This document shows, piece after piece, positions 7,393-15,575 of a DNA stretch of 45,809 bases; within the stretch, counting starts at the first letter, position 1, and each line of letters begins with the position of its first letter. The position numbers and the translations under genes were made by a program. The notes beneath the pieces were generated by a model. That model saw nothing but the letters and a program-made list of their open reading frames with translations, had not been told where the DNA came from and searched no databases. The stretch comes from Paenochrobactrum gallinarii (GTDB taxonomy: Bacteria; Pseudomonadota; Alphaproteobacteria; Rhizobiales; Rhizobiaceae), in the NCBI RefSeq assembly GCF_014205685.1, contig NZ_JACIIU010000016.1:1-45809 (forward strand), in the 5' to 3' direction.

Positions 7393-7737
7393 TTAAAGAA
7401 CTGCGATTGCTGTCATTTCAACACGTAAATCAGGGTCAGCCAAACGGGCTTCAACGCAAGCACGTGCTGGCGGGTTTTCAGGATCAATCCACTTGTCATA
7501 AACAGAATTCATCGCATCAAAATCAATAATGGCAGGCAGAAAAACATTCACGGCCAGAAGCTTGGAACGATCCGTGCCTGCTTCATGTAATAAAGCATCA
7601 ATTTTGGCTAAAACATCACGTGTCTGGTCTTCAATGCCAGCTTTGCGGTCATCAGCAACCTGTCCTGCGATATGAACGACACCGCCATAGCTGACGGCCT
7701 GACTCATACGGGAGCCCTTCTGATAACGAATAATCAT
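7393..7737 (-). CDS. RidA-family reactive imine deaminase
   Basis: A 114-residue protein of the RidA/YjgF/UK114 family, usually a trimer. VHIAGQVADD (21-30), QTRDVLAKIDALLHEAG and PPARACVEARLA (89-100) are family landmarks. Arg92 aligns with the catalytic Arg that binds the carboxylate of enamine/imine substrates such as 2-aminoacrylate. It is the last gene of the minus-strand operon starting at 14537, 47 bp downstream of a PLP-dependent lyase/dehydratase-like enzyme. Such enzymes release enamines, so RidA here would hydrolyse the intermediate to a 2-keto acid and ammonia and limit damage to other PLP enzymes. The operon role is inferred; the family is clear. Confidence 0.85.
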   Translation of the reverse strand: MIIRYQKGSRMSQAVSYGGVVHIAGQVADDRKAGIEDQTRDVLAKIDALLHEAGTDRSKLLAVNVFLPAIIDFDAMNSVYDKWIDPENPPARACVEARLADPDLRVEMTAIAVL

Positions 7738-7784
7738 GCTTCATTCCTTATTAGTTAGTGAAGTGGGTCATGTGAATTTCGGGT

Positions 7785-9086
7785 TCAGCCAAAATGTGTA
7801 GGATAAACGCAGACAACGGTTTGATTGTCATCCAACCCATAAATCAGTGAGTGTCGATCAATGCAGGTACAAGGATGCGAAATCCCCAGCTCAACAACAT
7901 CACCGATTTTAATGTCGGCATTGGCAGCGCATTCAATAAAAGCATGCTGATCGTTTAGTTTCAGCACACGGCTATCTGTTAACGCGCGCAAGAAACGGCC
8001 ATCACGATATATGTTTAAAATGCGCGGTAGATCCTGATCAAATGCAACATCGCGCATCCCGAAGCCACAAATGACTGTTTGCGGTTCCGGACGAGATAAG
8101 ACCTCAGCCCATAATCGTAATGCCGGAGAAAAAACGTCTGCTGCTTTTTCACTGCCGAAGCCATGGCGATTATCCAGCTGCGTAATTCCGCGTTCATAGA
8201 CGCCATGATCATGAAAGAAAATGGCACCACTGCGCAAAATGATCTGAAGATTTTGGTTCGTAGTTTTTAACGGCTTCCATTTCGCAACAACACGATCGAA
8301 AAAGAGCGAGCCACCGGCAGTCAATATCAGTGGTCTGGACATCTGTAAGCGGGTTACGATCATTTGATAAGCTTCTGTCGCTTCATCAAGCAAATGATCA
8401 ACCCGTCTTATCGTTTCATCAGGATCAGCAACGCCTGCTGCACCTTCATAAGCTGCGATACCGCTTAAGCGGAGATTGCCTGTTTCATGGCTCAAAATAG
8501 TTTCAATCACCGGCAAAGCCGATTGCGCATCCCGTAAACCTGCACGTGCTACACCAAGCTCCACCAACAAGCCGAGCTTTGGCAAATTGTCATCAGCAGA
8601 CCATTCAGCAATCAACATCTCAGCAAAGGCCACTGAATCGACAAAGACATATAATTCAGCATCCGGATAAGAAGACATCAGTCGTGCAAGTCTTTTTACA
8701 GCATTTGCCCCACCAATCTGGTTACCTAGTATAAGCTTGCGAAAGCCGTTTTTGAGAAAAACAGACGCTTGACGGATATCGGCAACCGTCACCCCCCAAG
8801 CACCATGAGCGATTAGGCGGCGAGCCAAATCAGGCGACATTGGTGTTTTCGCATGTGGCGCAATCTCAACATCATTTGCTTTTGCAAACTGCATCATCGC
8901 CCGCGCATTATCTGAAAAAGCTTGTTCACTCAGCGACATAAGCGGCAGTGCCATTGCCCCTTCATAAGGTTTCCAGCCAGCCTGACCGATCTCTTTCAGG
9001 GTGAGTGGTTTATAGCCACTGGGAAAACCGCGGAAACTATCATCAATCATCATTTCATCATTTTGAGAATGAAGGTGGTCAGACAT
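7785..9086 (-). CDS. Fold-III PLP, zinc-dependent D-amino-acid lyase/dehydratase-like enzyme (COG3616)
   Basis: A 433-residue cytoplasmic enzyme of the D-threonine aldolase / D-serine dehydratase superfamily. Lys80 in EIAPHAKT is the expected PLP Schiff-base lysine at the end of the first strand of the alanine-racemase-like barrel. Near the C terminus, His381 (NDQHAF) and His404-x-Cys406 (SHPCTC) fit the metal site of this family. Relatives cleave D-3-hydroxy amino acids or deaminate D-serine-type substrates. The gene start overlaps the upstream amidohydrolase by eight bases, and RidA follows, which favours a dehydratase/deaminase making an enamine. An N-terminal extension of ~45 residues (EMMIDDSFRGFPSGYKPL) is common in COG3616 amino-acid deaminases. 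Exact substrate unknown. Confidence 0.78.
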   Translation of the reverse strand: MSDHLHSQNDEMMIDDSFRGFPSGYKPLTLKEIGQAGWKPYEGAMALPLMSLSEQAFSDNARAMMQFAKANDVEIAPHAKTPMSPDLARRLIAHGAWGVTVADIRQASVFLKNGFRKLILGNQIGGANAVKRLARLMSSYPDAELYVFVDSVAFAEMLIAEWSADDNLPKLGLLVELGVARAGLRDAQSALPVIETILSHETGNLRLSGIAAYEGAAGVADPDETIRRVDHLLDEATEAYQMIVTRLQMSRPLILTAGGSLFFDRVVAKWKPLKTTNQNLQIILRSGAIFFHDHGVYERGITQLDNRHGFGSEKAADVFSPALRLWAEVLSRPEPQTVICGFGMRDVAFDQDLPRILNIYRDGRFLRALTDSRVLKLNDQHAFIECAANADIKIGDVVELGISHPCTCIDRHSLIYGLDDNQTVVCVYPTHFG

Positions 9087-10026
9087 GTATGTTTCCTTTA
9101 TTGAAATTTTCTGATTTCAAATTCAAACGGTAGACCCGATTGGCCGTTTCAAAGAAAAGAAGACTTTGCTCTGCATCGCTATAAACAGCGGCAATCTTAC
9201 GATACGCCGCATAAAGATCGTTAAAAGAGGCATGCAGCCCTGCGACCGGAAAATCGCTGCCAAACATGGCTCGGTCAGGCCCAAAACAATCAATACAATG
9301 ATGGATGACATCGGCTAAACTGGCTACAGTCCATTGCGTATCATAAGCAACCGGATTGGAAATCTTGATAGAAAGATTTTCAAACCGGCTTAAGCGCTTC
9401 AGACCGCTGCGCCACTGCTGCATGCCTTCCGGCGAGCGATCTGCCGGACTACCGCAATGATTAAGAATGAATGCTAAATCCGGATAATCATCAAGCAAAC
9501 GCTCTGCCTCCGCCATTTGCCATGGATAGAGCATGAGATCAAAAGTCATCTTATGGCGTGCCAAAGCACCGAGCCCCGCACGCCATTGCGTATTACTCAT
9601 CAATCCTTCAACAGCAAAACTCTTATGTGCAACAGGATGCCAGCTGACGATGTCACGCACGCCTACCACACGTTCATTGGCCGCTTGCTCTGCAATTTTT
9701 TGCTCGGCATCCATATCCAGCAAAGAAACGCGCGAAACATAGCGTTGCGCGACGCTTTCTCCTTTCGGCAACTGATCCAGCCACCGGGTTTCTTGCGAAA
9801 GAAAATGGCCGTCCCATCCCGCTTCAATATGAACCGTTGCGACAATATTCTGCCCCGCAGCATCACGCATATAATCGTCTGGCAAATAATTCCGTCTGAT
9901 CGCCTCTATGCTGCCAAAGACCATTTCATCATCTGGTTTTGGAGCAAGCCATGGATGGCGTTGCATCGTTAAATCCCAAAGATGATGATGGGGATCGATG
10001 ACCGGCCCTTGATAAATATTGCTCAT
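9079..10026 (-). CDS. Amidohydrolase-2 family hydrolase (COG3618, lactonase-like)
   Basis: A 315-residue TIM-barrel hydrolase. The opening GPVIDPHHHLWDLTMQRHPWL is the COG3618 signature, with the HHH metal-site region at residues ~12-14. The middle DLMLYPWQMAEAERLLDDYPDLAFILNHCGSPA and the late AMFGSDFPVAGL carry the conserved His and Asp. Relatives include L-fucono- and L-rhamnono-lactonases and 2-pyrone-4,6-dicarboxylate lactonase, which open a lactone. Its start overlaps the upstream permease stop as ATGA, and its end overlaps the D-amino-acid lyase start. Together with a sugar-type importer, lactone or ester hydrolysis of the imported compound is the best guess. Confidence 0.78.
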   Translation of the reverse strand: MSNIYQGPVIDPHHHLWDLTMQRHPWLAPKPDDEMVFGSIEAIRRNYLPDDYMRDAAGQNIVATVHIEAGWDGHFLSQETRWLDQLPKGESVAQRYVSRVSLLDMDAEQKIAEQAANERVVGVRDIVSWHPVAHKSFAVEGLMSNTQWRAGLGALARHKMTFDLMLYPWQMAEAERLLDDYPDLAFILNHCGSPADRSPEGMQQWRSGLKRLSRFENLSIKISNPVAYDTQWTVASLADVIHHCIDCFGPDRAMFGSDFPVAGLHASFNDLYAAYRKIAAVYSDAEQSLLFFETANRVYRLNLKSENFNKGNIHV

Positions 10027-10976
10027 CGACGTGCTTCCCGCCCTGAGATCATCAGGAGAGCAAGGATCAGTGTACCAAACAATATAGAGCGTAAACCCGG
10101 AGAAGCATTGACCATGGTGATAAGTGCCGAAGCTGTCACCAGCAATATCGCACCCGGAATGGTTCCGGCATATGTCCCTCGCCCGCCAAGAATAGAGGTG
10201 CCACCCAAGACAACGGCTGCAATGGACAAAAGCACATATGGCTCACCAATGCCGACATAACCCTGACGGTTCATACCCAGCAATACCAGCCCTGCAAGCC
10301 CTGCGAAAAAGGCTGATAAAGCGTAAAGCGCAATTGTATTGCCTTTGACCTTAACACCGGACAAGCGTGTTGCGACAGGATTTGCACCCAAAGCTAAAAA
10401 ACGCGCACCCAGAGGCATTTTATGCAACAAAACCAATACAATAAGTGCAACTAATATCCATAAAACAACACTGGCAGGCATGCCATAAATGCGTGCAGAG
10501 CCCAAAAATATAATTGATGGATTTTGCACAGATACCGCACTGCCCCCCGCAACAATCACCAGCAGTCCTTGCAAGAAAGTTGCCATCGCCAATGTCATGA
10601 TGATTGGCGGAACACGTAAATATGCCGTACCAATGCCGTTCAAAACACCAATGAAAGTTGCAATGGAAAGCGTAATCAGAATGCCGCTGATGCCGGTCGG
10701 GTCCCATTCGGGCGTCAGAACCGGCAATAAAATAGCGGTGACCGTCATGATTGCGCCGACAGAAAGATCAATGCCGCCGACGATAACAACCAGTGTTTGG
10801 CCTGCTGCGACAATGCCAATAATGGCCGCCAGCTCTAATAAATAACGCAGATGTCCATAAGCACCAAAACCTCGCACCGTTAAACTTGCCACCAGCCAGA
10901 CTAAAATAACCAGTAACAAGGTAAGCATGGGCGGATTTTTAAGAATACGCTGTCCGTAATTCAAAACATTGCTCAT
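10023..10976 (-). CDS. CUT2 sugar-type ABC permease (RbsC-like), second of two
   Basis: A 317-residue inner-membrane protein of the ribose/galactose (BPD_transp_2) permease family with about 8-10 hydrophobic segments. TLVVIVGGIDLSVGAIMTVTAI and VLGGTSILGGRGTYAGTIPGAILL are the two diagnostic stretches. The start at 10976 is chosen over one 12 bases upstream because its ATG overlaps the previous permease stop as TGATG, which suggests translational coupling. It forms a heterodimer with the permease at 10976-11932. GGIDLSVG is intact here but altered to NGGITLAVG in its partner, so the two subunits have diverged. Confidence 0.88.
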   Translation of the reverse strand: MSNVLNYGQRILKNPPMLTLLLVILVWLVASLTVRGFGAYGHLRYLLELAAIIGIVAAGQTLVVIVGGIDLSVGAIMTVTAILLPVLTPEWDPTGISGILITLSIATFIGVLNGIGTAYLRVPPIIMTLAMATFLQGLLVIVAGGSAVSVQNPSIIFLGSARIYGMPASVVLWILVALIVLVLLHKMPLGARFLALGANPVATRLSGVKVKGNTIALYALSAFFAGLAGLVLLGMNRQGYVGIGEPYVLLSIAAVVLGGTSILGGRGTYAGTIPGAILLVTASALITMVNASPGLRSILFGTLILALLMISGREARR

Positions 10977-11932
10977 CACTTTCTCCAATCCGCAATCAAC
11001 TCAGGCAAGGCAACGGCACAAACAATAATCAATCCTTGTGCGATATATTGAGCCACAGGCGGAAAGCCGAGAAAGAACATGACGTTAATCATAACTGACA
11101 GAAGCAAACTGCCGCATATTGCACCCCGCATAGTGCCTTTGCCACCTAAGAAACCAACCCCGCCAAGTACTGCGGCAGCAATGGAATTCAAGGTAAAAGG
11201 CGTACCAATTACGGGATCACCCGAGCCGGTTTGTGCCGCAACAAATAATCCGGCAGATGCTGCCAGCACGCCTGATAAAGCAAAGGACAGAACCTTAATT
11301 TTTTCAACTTCAACGCCGGAGCGATAAGCGCCAAGTGGATTTTCACCAGCTGCATAGATCCCCAAACCGGCAGGTGTTTTTAAAAACAACTTCCAGCCAA
11401 GCAAAATCAAAATCAAAATCAGAAATGCCGAAGGTGTATGCCCAGCCAGAAAAGTTGAAAACCAGTCCGGAATAAACCCGCCAGGTCGTGGCATGATCAA
11501 CAAGGCTATTCCGCCGATGATAAAGGAGCCTGCAAGCGTCACGATAATGGCTGGCAAACGCATATAGGCAACAATAGCGCCAGTAAGCCCGCCGACGACA
11601 AAGCCGCTGGCAATCACCGCCAATATTCCTCCGGCAACACCAAAGTAACTGGTCATGGTTGTTGCTGCAATCACAGCACCCAAACTAACAAGCGGGCCTA
11701 CTGCCAGCGTAATGCCGCCATTTAGCATCAAAAGGGCCTGCGCCATTGTCACCAAGGCGAGCGGAAACCAATTTTGTGTAAACTTAGAAAAGCCGCCAAG
11801 GCTCAAAATGCCGGGAAACAACCAGATATAGAGTGCAAAAAACAAGGCAACAACAGCATAAAGGCCGAACAAACCTTTATTCCGGCTATGCTGAATTGAC
11901 CAATAAAGACTTCCCGTTACTGCTTTTTGCAT
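10976..11932 (-). CDS. CUT2 sugar-type ABC permease (RbsC-like), first of two
   Basis: A 318-residue inner-membrane permease with multiple hydrophobic spans. AQALLMLNGGITLAVGPLVSLGAVIAA matches the family loop where Asp is usual (GGIDLSVG); here the acidic residue is Thr. LNSIAAAVLGGVGFLGGKGTMRGAICGS is the second conserved stretch. The start overlaps the ATPase stop by one base. It is one half of a permease pair with the gene downstream. In this family many systems use two copies of one permease, so two distinct subunits narrow the comparison set. Substrate unassigned. Confidence 0.87.
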   Translation of the reverse strand: MQKAVTGSLYWSIQHSRNKGLFGLYAVVALFFALYIWLFPGILSLGGFSKFTQNWFPLALVTMAQALLMLNGGITLAVGPLVSLGAVIAATTMTSYFGVAGGILAVIASGFVVGGLTGAIVAYMRLPAIIVTLAGSFIIGGIALLIMPRPGGFIPDWFSTFLAGHTPSAFLILILILLGWKLFLKTPAGLGIYAAGENPLGAYRSGVEVEKIKVLSFALSGVLAASAGLFVAAQTGSGDPVIGTPFTLNSIAAAVLGGVGFLGGKGTMRGAICGSLLLSVMINVMFFLGFPPVAQYIAQGLIIVCAVALPELIADWRK

Positions 11933-13464
11933 CAGGCAACCTTTCTTTCAGCACGCAAACCCATTGCCGCCCCGACGATGGATTCTTCCGATAAACCGGC
12001 ATGATCAATAATGCTGACAACCTTGCCTTCTCGGAAAACCATAACGCGATCACATAAATGAACCAGTTCCGGCGTATCCGAGCTTAGCAGCAGGATCAGT
12101 TTTCCCTCATCTGCAAACTGCCGTAACATCAGATAAATTTCCCGCTTGGTTTCCATGTCCACCCCGCGGGTCGGGTCATTAAGCAGTAAAATTTCGGGTT
12201 GCATCGGCAACCATTTAGCTAAGGCAACCTTTTGCTGGTTACCCCCCGACAAAGCCTGCACCGGACGGTTGGTATCACCTTTGATCGTCAACCTCTTTAC
12301 CAACGCCGCGACAGCGGAGTTTTCGGCACTCTTTTGCCGTAAACCGTGACGGGTATAATGATCCAATGTTGGTAAAAGCAGGTTGGCTGCAATTGAATGC
12401 GGAAGAACCAAACCCTCTTTTTTGCGATCAGCCGGCACATAAGCAAAACCGGCGGTATTGGCGGCGCTAACAGTCTTAAACAGACCGACATTTCCATTGA
12501 GCTTAGCAACATTGGCGGTCGCACTCATTGCACCATAAAGCCCAAGTAAAAAGTCTTCCTGTCCTTGCCCCACCAATCCACCGATACCGACAATTTCACC
12601 TGCGCTGGCATCGAGGCTGACATCCTTGACCATGCCGGCATTGAAACCTTCAATCTCAACCAGTTTTTTACCTGTTGAACTGTGCTTCCATTCAGGAAAA
12701 ATATCTCCGGCATCACGCCCGACCATCAACCGGACCAGTTCTTCTGAATCAGTGGTGGAAAGCGCTTTATCTGCGGTGACAACACCATCTTTCAAAACAG
12801 TTACATGCGAGCAAAGTGCCCGTATTTCGTTTAAGCGATGCGAAATATAAAGCAGTGCCACACCTTCATCGCGCAGCTTTAGAATTACAGATGATAATAT
12901 GCCTGCCTCATGGGCTGACAAAGACGAGGTCGGCTCATCCAGAATAAGAACCCGTGGATTACGATAAAGTGCTTTAGCAATTTCAACCATTTGGCGCCGG
13001 CCAAGCGACAAGTTTCCGACCGGTGTTTCCAATGGTTCGGTTAAGCCTACCCGCTCGCAAATTATGCGCGCTTGTTCATAAAGCTTTTTATAATCAATAA
13101 AGCCGAAACGACGCGGATAAGCACCAAGTCCAATATTCTCAAGAATAGATAACTCAGCCGTTAAACTCAGTTCTTGCTGTACGACAGAAATTCCTGCTTC
13201 ACGCGCTTCAGCCGGATTAAGACGGGGTAATGAAACCCCGTCCAAAATAATCTCCCCGCTATCCGGTGCGAGTGCACCGGATAGCAGGTTTATCAGTGTC
13301 GATTTGCCTGCACCATTTTCACCCAAAAGCGCATGAATACGCCCTGGCTGCAGAGCAATATCCACGCCTTTCAAAACCGGGTTGCCAAAAAAACCCTTAA
13401 AAACCTGACGAGCAACTAAAACCGGTGTTGCTGCGCCTTGATATGAACCGGATGATACAGACAT
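11932..13464 (-). CDS. CUT2 sugar-type ABC transporter ATP-binding protein with two nucleotide-binding domains (RbsA/MglA-like)
   Basis: A 510-residue duplicated ATPase. The N-terminal half has Walker A LLGENGAGKSTLINLL, signature LSLGRRQMVEIAKAL and Walker B VLILDEPTSSLSAHE. The C-terminal half has the degenerate Walker A GIGGLVGQGQEDFLLGLYGA normal for RbsA, then ALSGGNQQKVALAKWL and LLLNDPTRGVDMETK. The second Walker B carries Asn-Asp-Pro in place of the usual Asp-Glu-Pro, as often seen in this family. It energises the two permeases just downstream and works with the binding protein whose gene ends eight bases upstream. Confidence 0.9.
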   Translation of the reverse strand: MSVSSGSYQGAATPVLVARQVFKGFFGNPVLKGVDIALQPGRIHALLGENGAGKSTLINLLSGALAPDSGEIILDGVSLPRLNPAEAREAGISVVQQELSLTAELSILENIGLGAYPRRFGFIDYKKLYEQARIICERVGLTEPLETPVGNLSLGRRQMVEIAKALYRNPRVLILDEPTSSLSAHEAGILSSVILKLRDEGVALLYISHRLNEIRALCSHVTVLKDGVVTADKALSTTDSEELVRLMVGRDAGDIFPEWKHSSTGKKLVEIEGFNAGMVKDVSLDASAGEIVGIGGLVGQGQEDFLLGLYGAMSATANVAKLNGNVGLFKTVSAANTAGFAYVPADRKKEGLVLPHSIAANLLLPTLDHYTRHGLRQKSAENSAVAALVKRLTIKGDTNRPVQALSGGNQQKVALAKWLPMQPEILLLNDPTRGVDMETKREIYLMLRQFADEGKLILLLSSDTPELVHLCDRVMVFREGKVVSIIDHAGLSEESIVGAAMGLRAERKVA

Positions 13465-13472
13465 TGCTGATC

Positions 13473-14537
13473 TTATTGTCCGAGCAGCTTGTCAAACAAT
13501 GCACGGTCATAATCTGAATAGATATAACCATCGGCAGGGAACTGATCGGCACGATCAAGATAGCTTTGAATATTGCTGTCATCAATCACTGGAATCGGCA
13601 CTTTGATTGTTTTAGCAACGTCTTTGCCCTCAAGTGCTTGCACTGCTGCATAGACAGAAAAAGCTCCCAACCAGTTAGGCTGCATTGTTGCCCAACCCTG
13701 CATGCCTTTTTCTTTCCAAAGCTCAAGGAACTGACGTGCATTTTCACCCGTTACCGGAACCAGCTCACGCCCTTGACGATCAAAGGCCATCACAGCGCCA
13801 GCCGAAATTGCCCCGCCAAGTGAAAGCACGCCATCAATATCAGGATTAGCAAATAGCAGGCTGGTCATCGCTTCTTGGGCAGGTGCTGCATTATATTCGG
13901 TGTTTGTTTCTGTAATAATTTCAATGCCCTTATTGGCATCCAAAACCGGCTGCGCGCCCTGACGACGACCATCGCTTACTGAAACGCCGGCGGGGCCATT
14001 CATGATAATGATTTTACCCTTGCCATCGAGCTTATCGACCAGCCATTGCGCTGCGCGCTCACCCCATTCATGCGAATCCGTATTGACTTTTGCGGTCAGA
14101 TTATCGGTATCAACCAAACTATCGAAGTTCATGACCGCAATGCCTTTTTCGCAGGCATCGGTGATGACACGATCAAGCGCCGAGGAAGAACCAGCAATGA
14201 CAATGATCGCGTCCACATTCGCATCAATCATGGATTGAATATGCTGGATCTGCGTTTGGGCATTGCCTTGCGCATCCGTAACCATCAAATCTTTGACAAG
14301 GCCGTCTTTTTTCAGACGTTCAACTTCATCAACAATTGTTGCTTCTGTTTGCTTCATCCATGTCGGCACGGAATAAATATTCGCCCAACCGATAGTATAA
14401 GGCGCCTTACGATCACCTTTAATGCAGTTGGCAGCAGCTTCCGCGCTTACCGCGCCAGCCATCAGCATCAAAACAGCACTACTGGCACCTGTGAGCATTT
14501 TAGCCACTCGGCTTTGTGGTGTTTTCAAGAATTTCAT
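13473..14537 (-). CDS. Periplasmic sugar-type binding protein (family 4, RbsB-like)
   Basis: A 354-residue solute-binding protein and first gene of the minus-strand operon. Residues 1-35 form a long signal peptide (basic start, hydrophobic core, then AVSAEAAAN). The mature part has YTIGWANIYSVPTWMKQTEATIVDEV, IQSMIDANVDAIIVIAGSSSALDRVI and PDIDGVLSLGGAISAGAVMAFDRQGRELVPVTGEN, which define the ribose-binding-like fold. A GGGAGGGG ribosome site lies just before the ATG. The ligand is not predictable; nothing distinctive for ribose, galactose or inositol was recognised, and the enzymes in the operon suggest a lactone- or D-amino-acid-containing compound. Confidence 0.87.
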   Translation of the reverse strand: MKFLKTPQSRVAKMLTGASSAVLMLMAGAVSAEAAANCIKGDRKAPYTIGWANIYSVPTWMKQTEATIVDEVERLKKDGLVKDLMVTDAQGNAQTQIQHIQSMIDANVDAIIVIAGSSSALDRVITDACEKGIAVMNFDSLVDTDNLTAKVNTDSHEWGERAAQWLVDKLDGKGKIIIMNGPAGVSVSDGRRQGAQPVLDANKGIEIITETNTEYNAAPAQEAMTSLLFANPDIDGVLSLGGAISAGAVMAFDRQGRELVPVTGENARQFLELWKEKGMQGWATMQPNWLGAFSVYAAVQALEGKDVAKTIKVPIPVIDDSNIQSYLDRADQFPADGYIYSDYDRALFDKLLGQ

Positions 14538-14570
14538 TTTACCCCTCCCAAGGATTAACGACTTCCATAA

Positions 14571-14606
14571 TTATAAATGTCTGCTATAATAGACATATGT
14601 TTATAA
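14571..14606. promoter_or_regulatory. Palindromic operator in the divergent iclR / binding-protein promoter region
   Basis: ATGTCT (14577-14582) and AGACAT (14591-14596) form a perfect inverted repeat around GCTATAAT, extended by TTATAA at both outer edges. It lies 40 bp upstream of the operon start codon and between divergent genes, which suits an IclR-type dimer site. TATAAT inside the spacer could be a -10 box, so binding would affect promoter use directly. Confidence 0.55.
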
Positions 14607-14738
14607 AACCGGACATCGTGATCTTATGTTTTTTTAAAAACTTGGCAAGTAGAAAAATACTGTCATCACGAGGCGTAGAATTGACAGCTGAACAAAGCTT
14701 CAGCAAAAATGAAAAAAAGAGCGGAGCACATTAATTAA

Positions 14739-15524
14739 ATGGAACCAGTCCGAGCAGAGCCCACCGCGAAGCGATCCCGCGGCCTTGAACGCGCTTTTGA
14801 AATACTGGATTTCCTTCGCAAATCTCGCGAACCTGCAAATCCGAATGAAATTGCAACACATATTAAAGCGCCGCGTTCGACAGTTTATGAACTTGTTAAT
14901 CTGCTGCTCAATCTTGATGTTTTGGAATATTCCGACAATGAAGGCCGCGTTTATTTAGGCAGAAAGCTCTATTTTTTAGGTGCGGCCTATGAGGATCACT
15001 TCGACTTTATGCGCGAATGTGATCGCGTGTTAGAAAAAGTTGCTGAAGAAACGCGCGAAACTGCACAATTCTGCATGCTGGATAAAAATAAATACACTGT
15101 TTTACGCATGCATGAGGGCGCACGGCCTTTCAGGATCTCGTCAGATATTGGCCAAAGAGTACCAATTCCATGGACGGCATCAGGCAGGCTTTTGCTATCC
15201 CATATGAGCGACGAAGAAATTCTTGCCTTTATTCCTCCAGAAGATTTTCAACTGGCCAACGGTCAATGGCTCGACCCGCAGCTATTTCTTAATCAGGTTC
15301 ATGCCGCGCGTGAAGCAAAGGCCTTCACATTTGACAGTATTGTAGACAGTTTCACGCATTGCTTTGCCGTTCCGGTGGAAAGCGATGACGGTACTTTTTG
15401 CGCAACTGTCTGTTTGATTGCACCACGTGAAGATGGCTTGCGAAACCATGAACGATACTTACAGAGTCTGCATGAAGCAGCAGCCAGCCTTAAAGGCAAA
15501 GTTTCGCAATTCAAACGCAATTAA
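14739..15524 (+). CDS. IclR-family transcriptional regulator
   Basis: A 261-residue regulator. The N-terminal winged helix spans residues ~15-80 (GLERAFEILDFLRKSREPANPNEIATHIKAPRSTVYELVNLLL), and the C-terminal IclR effector domain contains RISSDIGQRVPIPWTASGRLLLSHMSDEEI and FAVPVESDDGTFCATVCLIAP. It is divergent from the CUT2 importer operon and separated from it by a 200-bp region with a palindrome at 14571-14606. The usual pattern is local control of the adjacent catabolic operon, with the effector being the substrate or an intermediate. The gene ends in a strong convergent terminator. Confidence 0.87.
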   Translation: MEPVRAEPTAKRSRGLERAFEILDFLRKSREPANPNEIATHIKAPRSTVYELVNLLLNLDVLEYSDNEGRVYLGRKLYFLGAAYEDHFDFMRECDRVLEKVAEETRETAQFCMLDKNKYTVLRMHEGARPFRISSDIGQRVPIPWTASGRLLLSHMSDEEILAFIPPEDFQLANGQWLDPQLFLNQVHAAREAKAFTFDSIVDSFTHCFAVPVESDDGTFCATVCLIAPREDGLRNHERYLQSLHEAAASLKGKVSQFKRN

Positions 15525-15528
15525 TAGC

Positions 15529-15566
15529 AAATATCAGCGCTATATTTATCATTAGCGCTGATATTT
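15529..15566. terminator. Bidirectional terminator between convergent iclR-type gene and the unknown gene
   Basis: AAATATCAGCGCT (15529-15541) pairs perfectly over 13 bp with AGCGCTGATATTT (15554-15566) around a 12-base loop. T-runs are present on both strands. Confidence 0.85.
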
Positions 15567-15575
15567 TAAGCTGAG

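Noticed and set aside
9517..9972. 151-codon plus-strand open frame opposite the amidohydrolase
   Set aside because: It is antisense to a gene with clear family motifs and has no ribosome site or recognisable domains.
10023..14537. Reading the CUT2 importer as the inositol transporter of the nearby iol genes
   Set aside because: It is about 8 kb away behind other operons, has its own IclR regulator and is co-transcribed with D-amino-acid and amidohydrolase genes. No inositol-specific residue was identified.
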